NCBI GenBank assembly: GCA_016234805.1 | Contig: JACRNU010000067.1 | Span: forward strand, 1-63,560 | Origin: Elusimicrobiota bacterium | Lineage (GTDB): Bacteria; Elusimicrobiota; Elusimicrobia; UBA1565; UBA9628 | Direction: 5' to 3' | DNA: 63,560 nt | Shown here: positions 30,069-37,867 of the stretch, piece after piece | Layout: each line of letters begins with the position of its first letter | Numbering within the stretch: the stretch's first letter is position 1 | The notes under the pieces: generated by a model | Seen by the model: only the letters and a program-made list of their open reading frames with translations | Database searches by the model: none | Told to the model about the DNA's origin: nothing | Made by a program: the position numbers and the translations under genes

Positions 30069-31738
30069 CAGCGCAGCACCGCTTCCCCGGCAGTATCCTG
30101 GACGACCTCGCGCCACGCGAGCGCGGTCCTGGCCAGGATGGACTCGACCGGCGCGAAATCGTCCGTGAGCACGGGCGCGGCAGCGAGCTCTACGGAGGAG
30201 GGCGTCAGCTCGTGGCTCAAGGCGAAGGCGCTGCCCCCGCGGACCGGTTCGCGGGAGGACTGCCGCGCCCGGGCGAGCGCGGCGGAGAGCGGAGCGTCCG
30301 AGCAGAAGAAGACGATGTTGGCCAGCCCCTTGTAGGGCGGGGAGGCCAGGTACGCGCGGGTCTCGGGGAAGACCGAGCGCATGGTCTTGAGCGCGGTCAC
30401 CCACGCGTCGTCATTTTTCCCGGACACGAGGCTCACCAGGTTGGCGGCCACGATCCCTCCGGGAGCCAACGACTTCCTGGCTGCCTGGAAGGACTCGGCG
30501 GTGAAGAGATGGTACGGCGGGTTCTCCCCCACGAAGGCGTCGAGGATGATGATGTCGTAGGGCCTGGAGTTCCTTTGAAGGAAGGCGCGGCCGTCCTCCA
30601 CGAAAACCTTTCCCCCTTCGGCCAACGTCTGCCGCCCTGGCGGTATGCCCCCTCCGGCGAGCGGAAAACGGCCCGCGCCTCCGGGGGCCTGCCGCCCTGG
30701 CGGCAGGGGGAACCCGAAGAGCTTGGCGGCCTCGAGCATGACCGGGTCGATCTCCACCACGTCCGAGGCGATCCTATGGAAGACCTCGAAGGAGACCGGA
30801 AGCTGGCCGGCCCCGGACCCGATGAAGAGGGCCCTGCCCCCTTGGGGGCAGGCGGCTGCCGCGAGCTCGAGCGTGTGCAGGTAGGGAGAATCGGTCTCGA
30901 AGGGCGGGAGGCGGTCGGCATCCGTCCGCGCCCGGCGCCGCGCCCGGCGCGCCACGGATTGGGTGACTCCATCCACGAGTAGGAAGCGTCTTCCGTCCGC
31001 GTCGAAGACCCGCACCTCGCCGAAGGGAGACTGCTTGGCGAAGAGCATCCCATCCGCGGGCGCGGGCCGCAGGCTGAGCAGGCCGGCGGCTCCGGCCGCG
31101 AGGATGGACGCGATCGCCCCCCGTCCCTTGCCGGCCCAGAGCCCGGCCGCGGCCACGATGAAGAGGAGCCCTGCGATCCCGTAGAGGATGGTCGGGACCC
31201 GCAGGTTCGGGATGAGGAAGAACCCGCTCGCCACTGCTCCGAGCACGCTTCCGGCCGTGGACACGGCCATGACCTCGCCGCTGCGCCGGCCCACGGACGC
31301 GACCTCGCGGGTCGACAGCCGGACCACGACCGGACCCAGGGACCCGAGCAGGGACAGGGCCGGGCCGAGCAGGATGGCCGAGCTCGCCAGGGCGCCGAGG
31401 CGCACGCCGAGGGAGGCCGTGCCGCTCAGGACCGGGACCCGCAGGAGCGGGATGAAGGCCACGGCCACGCCCGCGGCAGCGGCGAGCTTCGCGAAGAGAG
31501 CAGGGGAGGGGTCGCGGTCCGCGGCGCGGCCGCCGAGGGCGTAGCCCAGGGCGAGGGCGACCATGGTCACGGTGATGATCGCGGCCCAGCTGTAGAGCGA
31601 GGAGCCGTAGAACGGGCTGATGACGCGGCTGCCCACGAGCTCGAGCGCGAGCACCGCGGCCCCGGCGGTGAACACTCCGGCGAGCAGGTAGAACCTCGGG
31701 GCCGGCGGGACAGCTCCGGGGACTGGGATGCTCTTCAT
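30068..31738 (-). CDS. membrane protein with spermidine-synthase-like domain
   Basis: A 556-aa protein. About eight membrane segments fill residues ~15-240 (YLLAGVFTAGAAVLALELVG, WAAIITVTMVALALGYALGG, AILLGPALSLLGSLGPVVV). A spermidine/spermine-synthase-like methyltransferase-fold domain follows at ~270-540 (RFLLVDGVTQSVA, ALFIGSGAGQLPVSFEVF, YDIIILDAFVGENPPYHLFT). This MFS-synthase fusion is widespread and not proven to make polyamines. I start at the ATG at 31738, which overlaps the miaA stop (ATGA). About 30 Gly/Pro/Arg-rich residues, including two PPGRQ copies, interrupt the synthase domain between LFGFP and KVFVEDGRAFLQR. Confidence 0.8.
   Translation of the reverse strand: MKSIPVPGAVPPAPRFYLLAGVFTAGAAVLALELVGSRVISPFYGSSLYSWAAIITVTMVALALGYALGGRAADRDPSPALFAKLAAAAGVAVAFIPLLRVPVLSGTASLGVRLGALASSAILLGPALSLLGSLGPVVVRLSTREVASVGRRSGEVMAVSTAGSVLGAVASGFFLIPNLRVPTILYGIAGLLFIVAAAGLWAGKGRGAIASILAAGAAGLLSLRPAPADGMLFAKQSPFGEVRVFDADGRRFLLVDGVTQSVARRARRRARTDADRLPPFETDSPYLHTLELAAAACPQGGRALFIGSGAGQLPVSFEVFHRIASDVVEIDPVMLEAAKLFGFPLPPGRQAPGGAGRFPLAGGGIPPGRQTLAEGGKVFVEDGRAFLQRNSRPYDIIILDAFVGENPPYHLFTAESFQAARKSLAPGGIVAANLVSLVSGKNDDAWVTALKTMRSVFPETRAYLASPPYKGLANIVFFCSDAPLSAALARARQSSREPVRGGSAFALSHELTPSSVELAAAPVLTDDFAPVESILARTALAWREVVQDTAGEAVLR
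30613..30710 (-). repeat. in-frame palindromic element inside the synthase-like gene
   Basis: TGCCGCCCTGGCGG occurs twice (30630-30643, 30690-30703). The second copy is part of a perfect palindrome CCTGCCGCC-CT-GGCGGCAGG (30688-30707). The same 9-CT-9 architecture occurs in batC at 40151-40170. The element encodes ~30 residues (LPPGRQAPGG...) absent from the expected fold. Confidence 0.7.
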
Positions 31739-32709
31739 GCCGGGCGAGCGGAGAACGGCAGCGCTTGGAGCGCGGCGTCGAGCATGCTGCCCGTCGGGCC
31801 GCCCTCGATGCGCACGGCTCCCGGTGTCTGGCGGTTGAACCAGGTCTTCTGGCGCTTGGCATAGGCCAAAGTCGCGCGGACCGTGAGGGCCAGGCCCTGC
31901 TCCGAGGTCACGCGGCCCGCTAGGCAATCGAGGGCTTCGCGGTAGCCGAGGCTCTGGAACGCGGGTTCGCGTCCTGTCCAGCGCTCAAGGAGTTGCCGGA
32001 CCTCCGCGAGGATCCCGGGCCACATCGCGGCCGCGCGCAGGCTGATGCGCTCGCGCAAGGCCTCGGCCGGCCAGACGATGGAGAGGTAGACGGGCCGCCG
32101 TCCTTCGGGGACGGCGGTCCCTTGCCGCCAGAAGCTGGAGATGGGGCGGCCGGTGAGACGGTGCACCTCCAGGGCGCGGATGATGCGCTGGCGGTTGTTG
32201 GCCGGGATGCGGGCCGCGGCTTCAGGGTCGACCTCGGAGAGTCTCTTGGCCAGGGATCCGAGGCCTTGGAGATCCGCTTCGGCCGAGAGCTCGGCGCGCA
32301 CCCCTGAGTCGGCTTCGGGGAGTCCCGAGAGCCCCTCGAACAGGGCCCGGATGTAGAGGCCTGTTCCCCCGGCCACGATGGGGACGCGGCCGCGGCCGAT
32401 AATCGCGTCCAGGACCGGGCCGGCCAGGCGGGCGTAGGCGCCGGCGCTGACCGTTTCGGATGGGTCCGCCGCGTCGATGAGGTGGTAGGGGACACCCCCT
32501 CCGGCCTCGACCGCGCCCCCTCCCGCGGCCTCAGGGTCCGCGGCGAGGCCGTCCGGTCCGAAGCAGGGCTTGGCCGTGCCCGCGTCGAATCCGCGGTAGA
32601 GCTGGCGGGAGTCGGCTGAGACGACCTCGCCTCCGAGGGATCGTGCCAGGGCGATGGCCAGCCCGGTCTTGCCCGAGGCGGTGGGCCCGACGACGACGAG
32701 GACCGTCAA
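31735..32709 (-). CDS. miaA: tRNA dimethylallyltransferase
   Basis: A 324-aa enzyme adding the dimethylallyl group to A37 of tRNAs that read UNN codons. P-loop VVGPTASGKTGLAIALA; SADSRQLYRGFDAGTAKP; HLIDAADPSE; GGTGLYIRALFEGL; and the C-terminal YAKRQKTWFNRQ. Two repeat-derived insertions are seen: ~16-20 Gly/Ala-rich residues between GTAKP and PYHLID, and WRQGTAVPEGRRP before VYLSIVW. It overlaps its neighbours by ATGA on both sides. miaB, which acts next on the same base, is two genes upstream in the same chain. Confidence 0.93.
   Translation of the reverse strand: MTVLVVVGPTASGKTGLAIALARSLGGEVVSADSRQLYRGFDAGTAKPCFGPDGLAADPEAAGGGAVEAGGGVPYHLIDAADPSETVSAGAYARLAGPVLDAIIGRGRVPIVAGGTGLYIRALFEGLSGLPEADSGVRAELSAEADLQGLGSLAKRLSEVDPEAAARIPANNRQRIIRALEVHRLTGRPISSFWRQGTAVPEGRRPVYLSIVWPAEALRERISLRAAAMWPGILAEVRQLLERWTGREPAFQSLGYREALDCLAGRVTSEQGLALTVRATLAYAKRQKTWFNRQTPGAVRIEGGPTGSMLDAALQALPFSARPA
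32102..32130 (-). repeat. in-frame palindromic element in miaA
   Basis: CCTTCGGGGACG (32102-32113) plus GCGGTCCCTTGCCGCCA (32114-32130). The first word also occurs in hflX at 29381-29392. The second, 17 bp long, recurs exactly in miaB at 33873-33889. It encodes WRQGTAVPEG in miaA. Confidence 0.7.
32495..32514 (-). repeat. 20-bp dispersed repeat copy in miaA
   Basis: CCCCCTCCGGCCTCGACCGC on the plus strand is an exact match to 35937-35956, inside another gene. It is translated in the same frame (AVEAGGG) in both. Confidence 0.75.
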
Positions 32710-33206
32710 TGAGTCTTGCCTTTCCAGTATTGGGGGACCTTGTGCGGCTTGACGCAGAGGAAGTGGAAGGTGCAGTCAGGGGCGCACGTGTCCGGCAGGC
32801 TCAGGGAGATGCGGGTCTCGCAGTCCAGGTTGTCGTTGGCCATCTTGTTGATGACCGTCGTGTGCTTGGAGCTGATCGCGGTGAAGGCGATGCCGACGTT
32901 CCAGGTCTGTCCCTTCTGGTGTAGGCGCGCGACCCGGCCCGTGATGGGCACGGACTTGAGGCCCGGCAGGCTCAGGACCATGTCGAGCTTCTTGGTCTTC
33001 GGAGGCTCGGCGAAGCAGACCATGGACATGCCTCCGGCCGAGAGGTTCGTGAGGATGGCGGGCTGCTCCGCGCCGCGGCTGGGGCGAGCCCCGGGCTTGT
33101 CCGGCGCGCCGTCGAATCTCACCGTGATGGGCTCGATGAGCCCCTCCACGAGGGAGAAGCGATGGTGGCGTCTGCGATCCGCCTGTTTGCTGGTCTTGTT
33201 GGTCAT
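32706..33206 (-). CDS. PilZ-domain protein
   Basis: A 166-aa protein. The N-terminal RRRHHRFSLVEG fits the PilZ RxxxR pattern. NLSAGGMSMVC fits the D/NxSxxG motif. The beta-barrel follows (LDMVLSLPGLKSVPITGRVA, WNVGIAFTAISSKHTTVI). Together these indicate a c-di-GMP-binding PilZ domain, with a ~30-residue Cys-containing tail (DTCAPDCTFHFLCVKP). The longer open frame upstream lies inside miaB, so I start at 33206 where the ATG overlaps the miaB stop. It could link c-di-GMP to surface behaviour. Confidence 0.85.
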   Translation of the reverse strand: MTNKTSKQADRRRHHRFSLVEGLIEPITVRFDGAPDKPGARPSRGAEQPAILTNLSAGGMSMVCFAEPPKTKKLDMVLSLPGLKSVPITGRVARLHQKGQTWNVGIAFTAISSKHTTVINKMANDNLDCETRISLSLPDTCAPDCTFHFLCVKPHKVPQYWKGKTH

Positions 33207-34495
33207 GCGTGCCTCCGAAGGATGTCCGCCAGGATGAGATTGCCGACCCTGCCTGAGACGACGGCCCTGACGGTCGTGCCCGTGAGGGCCGGCCCGTCGA
33301 GCCTCGCCTTGAATCCGTCGAGTCCCCGGCCGCTGTCCGCGCCCGCCGTCTCGACGAGGACTGAGATCTCTTTTCCCCGCAGGGAGTCCAGGTAGGCCGC
33401 CGAGCGCTCCGCCGCCAGGGAGTGGAGTCGCGCGAGCCGCTCCTCCTTGACTTCGCGGGGCACGTCGTCTTGCAGGCTTGCCGAGGGCGTCCCGGCCCGG
33501 GGAGAGTACTTGAAGCAGAACGCGGAGACCGCGCCCATCTCCTCGAAGAGCGAGAGGGAAGCGCGGAAGTCCTCTTCCGTCTCGGATGGGAAGCCCAGGA
33601 GGAGGTCCGTGGTGACCGTCAGGCCCGGCACGAGGCGGCGGGCCATCGCGACCTTGCCGAGGAAGTCCGCGCGGGTGTAGCCGCGGCGCATGAGCCCGAG
33701 CACGCGGTCCGAGCCGGACTGCGCGGGCAGGTGGAGCGAGGGGCAGACCTTGGGGTTCTCCGCCATGGCCCGGCACGCGGTCTCGTCGAGGTGGAGAGGG
33801 TGCGGGCTCATGAACCGGACGCGCTCGATCCCCGGGACGGAGGCGACGAGGCCGAGGAGGTCCGCGAAGGACGCGGTCCCTTGCCGCCACCTATTGACGG
33901 CCTGGCCGAGCAGGGTCACTTCCCGCGTCCCGGCCGCGGCCTTGCGCCGGACCTCGGCGAGGATCTCTCCCGCGGCGCGGTGGGATTCCGGCCCGCGCAC
34001 CGAGGGGACGATGCAGTAGGAGCAGGCGGAGTCGCAGCCCCGCATGATGGTCACGGAGCCGCACACGCCTCCGGTGGCCGAGCCGGGGCGCCCGCGGAGC
34101 GGGTCGGCGGCCGCGCCCGAGGAAAAATAGGATCCGATGAGGGCGGGGAAGTCCGCGACCGACTTGGAGCCCGCCACGAGGTCCACGTGAGGGAAGCGCT
34201 TCTTGAGCTCGGGTCCGAGGCGCTCGGCCGCGCACCCGGCCACGATGAGCGTGCCTGAGGGATGGTCCCGCTTCCACTCCCGCAGGCGCCCGATGTACGA
34301 CAGGGCGCGGTGCTCCGCGTGGTCGCGCACCGTGCAGGTCCCCACGAGCACGGCGTCGGCGTCGGAAAGCTCCGAGGTGAGGGCGAAGCCCCGCTCGGCC
34401 AGGGAGTCCGACATCTCCGCGACGTCGGCCGCGGACATCTGGCAGCCGAAGGCGTGCGCGTAGAGTTTGCGCGGGGAATTACCCATCCTTATCAT
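33203..34495 (-). CDS. miaB: tRNA A37 methylthiotransferase (MiaB-type)
   Basis: A radical-SAM methylthiotransferase of 430 aa (427 from the second ATG). The N-terminal UPF0004 domain begins YAHAFGCQMSAADVAEM, with further cluster cysteines at GTCTVRDHAEHRAL and GCAAERLGP. Radical-SAM cluster: GCDSACSYCIVPSVRGPE (CxxxCxxC). A C-terminal TRAM domain ends the protein. The proximity of miaA favours MiaB over MtaB or RimO. TATAAT ends 7 nt before the ATG at 34486, so translation probably begins at that second ATG on a leaderless mRNA. It contains the segment WRQGTA encoded by a 17-bp word shared with miaA. Confidence 0.9.
   Translation of the reverse strand: MIRMGNSPRKLYAHAFGCQMSAADVAEMSDSLAERGFALTSELSDADAVLVGTCTVRDHAEHRALSYIGRLREWKRDHPSGTLIVAGCAAERLGPELKKRFPHVDLVAGSKSVADFPALIGSYFSSGAAADPLRGRPGSATGGVCGSVTIMRGCDSACSYCIVPSVRGPESHRAAGEILAEVRRKAAAGTREVTLLGQAVNRWRQGTASFADLLGLVASVPGIERVRFMSPHPLHLDETACRAMAENPKVCPSLHLPAQSGSDRVLGLMRRGYTRADFLGKVAMARRLVPGLTVTTDLLLGFPSETEEDFRASLSLFEEMGAVSAFCFKYSPRAGTPSASLQDDVPREVKEERLARLHSLAAERSAAYLDSLRGKEISVLVETAGADSGRGLDGFKARLDGPALTGTTVRAVVSGRVGNLILADILRRHA
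33873..33889 (-). repeat. 17-bp dispersed repeat copy in miaB
   Basis: GCGGTCCCTTGCCGCCA on the plus strand, identical to 32114-32130 in miaA. It encodes WRQGTA in frame in both genes. Confidence 0.7.
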
Positions 34496-34516
34496 TATAC
34501 TATACGCCGGGAGGAA

Positions 34517-36481
34517 TCAGCGGGCGACGGACGGGCCTCGGGCGAGGATCTCGGCCAGGGGGAAGGCGTTCCGCGGCAGATCGTCGGTCTCCAGCGGAGC
34601 CCCCTTGGGAAGGCCGTCCTCCGGGAGCGGACAAGACCTCGGCTTGTCGGAGGACCAGGACTCCCCCTCCTCGCGGAAAGCGGCGAGCTCGGCCTCATCG
34701 AGCGCGAGGAGCGGAGGCAGCCGGCGGACGAGCTCGGGAGGCCGCGGCAGCGGGCGGAGGCTCGCGAGCAGGAGCCTGCGGCCGTCGAGCTCGATGAGGA
34801 CCGCGTGAGGGAAGCTCTCGCCGAACACGGCCAGGGTCCGGGCCAGCCACGCAGGCCTGACCGGGGAGACCAGGGGCACGGCCAGGATGCCGTCCGGGGC
34901 GAGCCTCGAGGACAGAGCGGCCAGGCCCTCCGTGGTCAGCAGGAGCGCTGATTTGGCCGAATCCATGGGCACGGGCGGCTGGAGGAAGATGAGGTCATAC
35001 CCGGGGCCTGGCTGCTCGAGATGCCGGCGCAGGCCGCTGCGCGCGATCGAGAGCTTCCCTTCCGCGGGCGGCCACGGCCCGTCGGCCAGGCTCTTGAGCA
35101 GGTCCGCGTACCCTGGGTGCGGGTCCACGGCCAGGACCTCGGCGCCGTGGTCCAGGGCGGCGGCGAGGGACAGAGGGTCGCGGACTCCAAGGAAAAGGGC
35201 GCGGAGCGCGGTCGAGGCCTCCGGCCTGGACCGCGCCAGCAGAGGGATGAGGGCGAAGCGCCTGGAGGTCTTCGGATCGTGGAAGACCGCGACTCCGTCG
35301 GCCAGGAGGAGCTTGACCCCGGAAGGGAACTGGTAGGAGCCGAGGCTCTCGTCGCCGTCGTCGGACAGCATGAGGAAGTTCCCGCCCGGGAACACGGCAT
35401 CGAGCCTGTTGGTCCAGATGTCGCGCATGAGGACCCCGCCCGTCCAGGAGAGCCACAGCCCCAATCCCAGGCCGGCGGCCGCGATCTTGGAGAGGACCGG
35501 CGTCTTCCGGAGCGCGGACGGTCCCGCGACAGCCAGGCCCAGGATCATGAGGAAGGCGTTCGGCGCCAGGAAAGCCGCCTCGGGTCCGGCAGCCGATCCC
35601 AGGCCGACCCCCGCGAACGGCCCTGCCGCGGCCAGCCCGGCCAGGATGAGCCCTCCCGTCGGGGGGCCATCCGAGGCAAGGGCTGAGAGCGCCGCGGCCA
35701 CGAGGAACGACCAGGAGGCCAGAGCCAGGCACGGCTGGCCCATGAGGAACAGCGCGTCCCCAGCGTGCCGCATGGGGGTCTGCAGGAATTCCCCGTCCCC
35801 GGCATTGAGCCCTACGAAGCCCATGAAATGCAGGACCAGGACGCCCCATAATCCCGCGCCAGCCAGGGCCAGCCCACCCCACCGGACAGGCGGCCCCTCC
35901 TGGTCTCCGAGGGATTCTTCGAGACCGGCAGCTGCGCCCCCTCCGGCCTCGACCGCTTTCCGGCCGGCCCACCAGCCTGGCCCGGCTCCAGCCAGCAGGG
36001 CCGCGAGCGTCAGGGCCTGGCCGTAGGACCAGTTCCCGGTCAACAGGGATTCCAGGCGGACCCAGCCGGACGAAGCTGCGGAGGCCAGCAGGAGGGCCGG
36101 GCCGAAGTAGATGATGGGAACCGTCCGACCGGTCGTCTCGGCCGGGGTCTGAAGCGGCGCGGACCTCCCCCTCGCCGCGAGCCAGAGGCGCAGGATCAGA
36201 CTCGCTCCTGCGGCCGCGACCGCTGTCGTCAGGGTCGATTTCGCGCCGATGAGAGGGAGGCTGACAAGGCCCGCGATCAGGACTCCGGCCGCGCCGCCCA
36301 AGAGCCCGCGGGAGCCTGCCGCGGGCCCGCCCGGAAGGTGGGCCAGGGCCGCGAGAGCGGTCACGGCCGAGGCCGCGGTGGAAGGGCTCGTTCCCTGCCG
36401 GAGCAGGAGGTGGAACGCGGCAGGGCAGGATGCCCCGGCAGCCAGGCCCGCGAACACGGAAGCCATCGCCCTGGCAGGCAT
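34517..36481 (-). CDS. polytopic membrane protein with degenerate spermidine-synthase-like domain
   Basis: A 654-aa protein. The N-terminal ~370 residues contain about ten hydrophobic segments (ASVFAGLAAGASCPAAFHLL, ALTLAALLAGAGPGWWAG, ALAGAGLWGVLVLHFMGFVG). The C-terminal part (about 370-620; AVDPHPGYADLLKSLADGPW, YDLIFLQPPVPMDSAKSALL, LAPDGILAVPLVSP) resembles the synthase-like fold of the 30068-31738 protein but lacks its glycine-rich loop. It looks like a diverged paralogue. It carries two repeat-like inserts (AVEAGGG at 35937-35956 and the 34600-34650 region). Function unknown; a transporter or enzyme role cannot be decided. Confidence 0.72.
   Translation of the reverse strand: MPARAMASVFAGLAAGASCPAAFHLLLRQGTSPSTAASAVTALAALAHLPGGPAAGSRGLLGGAAGVLIAGLVSLPLIGAKSTLTTAVAAAGASLILRLWLAARGRSAPLQTPAETTGRTVPIIYFGPALLLASAASSGWVRLESLLTGNWSYGQALTLAALLAGAGPGWWAGRKAVEAGGGAAAGLEESLGDQEGPPVRWGGLALAGAGLWGVLVLHFMGFVGLNAGDGEFLQTPMRHAGDALFLMGQPCLALASWSFLVAAALSALASDGPPTGGLILAGLAAAGPFAGVGLGSAAGPEAAFLAPNAFLMILGLAVAGPSALRKTPVLSKIAAAGLGLGLWLSWTGGVLMRDIWTNRLDAVFPGGNFLMLSDDGDESLGSYQFPSGVKLLLADGVAVFHDPKTSRRFALIPLLARSRPEASTALRALFLGVRDPLSLAAALDHGAEVLAVDPHPGYADLLKSLADGPWPPAEGKLSIARSGLRRHLEQPGPGYDLIFLQPPVPMDSAKSALLLTTEGLAALSSRLAPDGILAVPLVSPVRPAWLARTLAVFGESFPHAVLIELDGRRLLLASLRPLPRPPELVRRLPPLLALDEAELAAFREEGESWSSDKPRSCPLPEDGLPKGAPLETDDLPRNAFPLAEILARGPSVAR
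34600..34650 (-). repeat. repeat-like in-frame element near the 3' end of the membrane protein gene
   Basis: It contains CCCCCTTGGGAAGGCCGTCC, CCGGGAGCGGACAAG and the hairpin GACAAG/CTTGTC (34630-34635 with 34643-34648). It resembles the hflX element, which has CCCCCTTCGGGAGCGGAGAA. It encodes a Pro/Gly/Asp-rich stretch (DKPRSCPLPEDGLPKGAPLE). Confidence 0.5.
35937..35956 (-). repeat. 20-bp dispersed repeat, second copy
   Basis: CCCCCTCCGGCCTCGACCGC on the plus strand, identical to 32495-32514 in miaA and translated as AVEAGGG in both. Confidence 0.75.
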
Positions 36482-36527
36482 GGTCGGGATGATATCAAAT
36501 CCCCCGCATTATGATATGATTCGCTCC

Positions 36528-37127
36528 ATGAGCGGCAAGATCATTCTGTTCCTGGCCTTGGCCTCCTTCCTGCTGGTCCTTCCTCTGGCCGCTCAAGAGG
36601 GAGAAGAGCTCCAGCCTCCTGTGGAGGAGCAAGGCGAGGGTCCGGCTCCTTCCGAGGGACAGGAGGGCGCGGTTTCGGTGCCGCTGGACCAGGCGCCGAA
36701 TCCCGGGACCTCCGAAGACGGCGGACAGGGACCGGCCGGCGTCCCATCCGATTTCGACGCTCCGCCGGATCAGGGCGGGCCGGCGGCGGTCGGCGACGCC
36801 CCGCCGCAGGACGCGACCGTCCAGGTCGAGGCCGCGCCGGAGCAGGCCCCCGCTCCCAAGGCTTCACCCCGCAAGAAAAAGAGGAAGGCAAAGATGCCCG
36901 CTCCGGTCCTGGCGCAGGATCCCGCGGCCGTGCCCGAGGCGGCCGCGGTGACGGCTGCCCCGGAAGAGCCGGCTGAGACCGCGGCAGCCAAGCCCGCCAA
37001 GTCCCGGAAGGCCAGAGGCAGGGGCAAGGCCGCGGTGAGCGTGGCCCAGGCTAAAGCGGGAGGAGATTCCAAGGCCGAAGAAGTTTTTCCCCTGCCCGCG
37101 ACGCCCTTCTCCCCGTCGATGCCCTAA
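36528..37127 (+). CDS. secreted Ala/Pro/Glu-rich protein
   Basis: A 199-aa protein on the opposite strand to its neighbours. Signal peptide MSGKIILFLALASFLLVLPL, cleaved near AAQEGEE. The mature part is low-complexity, with acidic Pro/Gly-rich sequence first and a Lys/Arg-rich centre (ASPRKKKRKAKMPAP). No globular domain is visible. An earlier in-frame ATG exists at 36516. A TATGAT -10-like box lies at 36510-36515. Its TAA overlaps the TAG of the convergent BatE-like gene within four bases. It may be a periplasmic or wall-associated linker protein; function unknown. Confidence 0.6.
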   Translation: MSGKIILFLALASFLLVLPLAAQEGEELQPPVEEQGEGPAPSEGQEGAVSVPLDQAPNPGTSEDGGQGPAGVPSDFDAPPDQGGPAAVGDAPPQDATVQVEAAPEQAPAPKASPRKKKRKAKMPAPVLAQDPAAVPEAAAVTAAPEEPAETAAAKPAKSRKARGRGKAAVSVAQAKAGGDSKAEEVFPLPATPFSPSMP

Positions 37128-37867
37128 GGCTCGCCGACCCGCTCGACCGAATCTGCGAGGACCCAGCCTTTCGCGCCTTCTAAGTCCAGTCCGATCTCCA
37201 GCCAGCGCCCGTTCTCGGAGAGCACCGAGACCCTGCGGCCTTCGGGCGCGGTGAACGCCACGCTGAAGCCGTCTCCGGGTCCGCTGCGGATCTCGGCCGT
37301 GGCCTTGATCACCACCGCGCGCTCCGATGGCTCGAGCGCCGCGCGCGCCCCCCACCAGCCCCCGAAGAAGAGCCATGCTGCCAGAGCGCCCGCTCCCCAC
37401 CAGCCGATCGCGCCCGCGGCGGAACGCCGCAGGAGGGCGGCGCTGGCGAGGATGAGCGTGGCCCAGCACGCGAGCCAATGCAGGCCCGCGAGCTCGCGGC
37501 CGCTGAGGAGATGGAAGAGGTAGTGGAGGAAAGGAGGCACGCCCGGCGGCACGAGGTCCTCGCCGGCGCGCTTGAGCGCGAAGCCCAGGTTGTGCCGGAT
37601 GTCGCGGTCGCGCGGACGGAGGTCGAAGGCGCGCTGGTACTCGGCGATGGCCCTTCCGAGCTGACCGTCCTTGAAGAGGGAGTTGCCCAGGTTGTAGTGG
37701 AGGGATGCGCTGCGCGGCTGGTCCGCGACCAGCGCGGCGTAGCCTGCGACCGCTCCGCTGTAGTCCGCCGCGGCGTAGAGCTCGGCGGGCGTCCCCTGCG
37801 CGGAGCACACCGCGGCCCAGAACAGCAAAGAAAGGCCCGCGGCGGAGAGCGCCGGGGTACGGGTCAT
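37124..37867 (-). CDS. batE: BatE-like TPR/SH3 membrane protein
   Basis: A 247-aa protein, last of the Bat operon. Signal peptide; TPR repeats (SLHYNLGNSLFKDGQLGRAI, DIRHNLGFALKRAGEDLVPP); two membrane helices (AGLHWLACWATLILASAALL, AIGWWGAGALAAWLFFGGWW); and a C-terminal bacterial SH3 domain (AEIRSGPGDGFSVAFTAPEG, WLEIGLDLEGAKGWVLADSV). This order is that of BatE. The ATG overlaps the batD stop (ATGA). The Bat proteins are thought to form a periplasmic complex linked to stress tolerance. Confidence 0.85.
   Translation of the reverse strand: MTRTPALSAAGLSLLFWAAVCSAQGTPAELYAAADYSGAVAGYAALVADQPRSASLHYNLGNSLFKDGQLGRAIAEYQRAFDLRPRDRDIRHNLGFALKRAGEDLVPPGVPPFLHYLFHLLSGRELAGLHWLACWATLILASAALLRRSAAGAIGWWGAGALAAWLFFGGWWGARAALEPSERAVVIKATAEIRSGPGDGFSVAFTAPEGRRVSVLSENGRWLEIGLDLEGAKGWVLADSVERVGEP

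Noticed and set aside
36541..37808. Long minus-strand open frames opposite the secreted Ala/Pro/Glu-rich gene and in batE
   Set aside because: Arg/Gly-rich shadow translations without motifs. The real genes on both strands explain the region.
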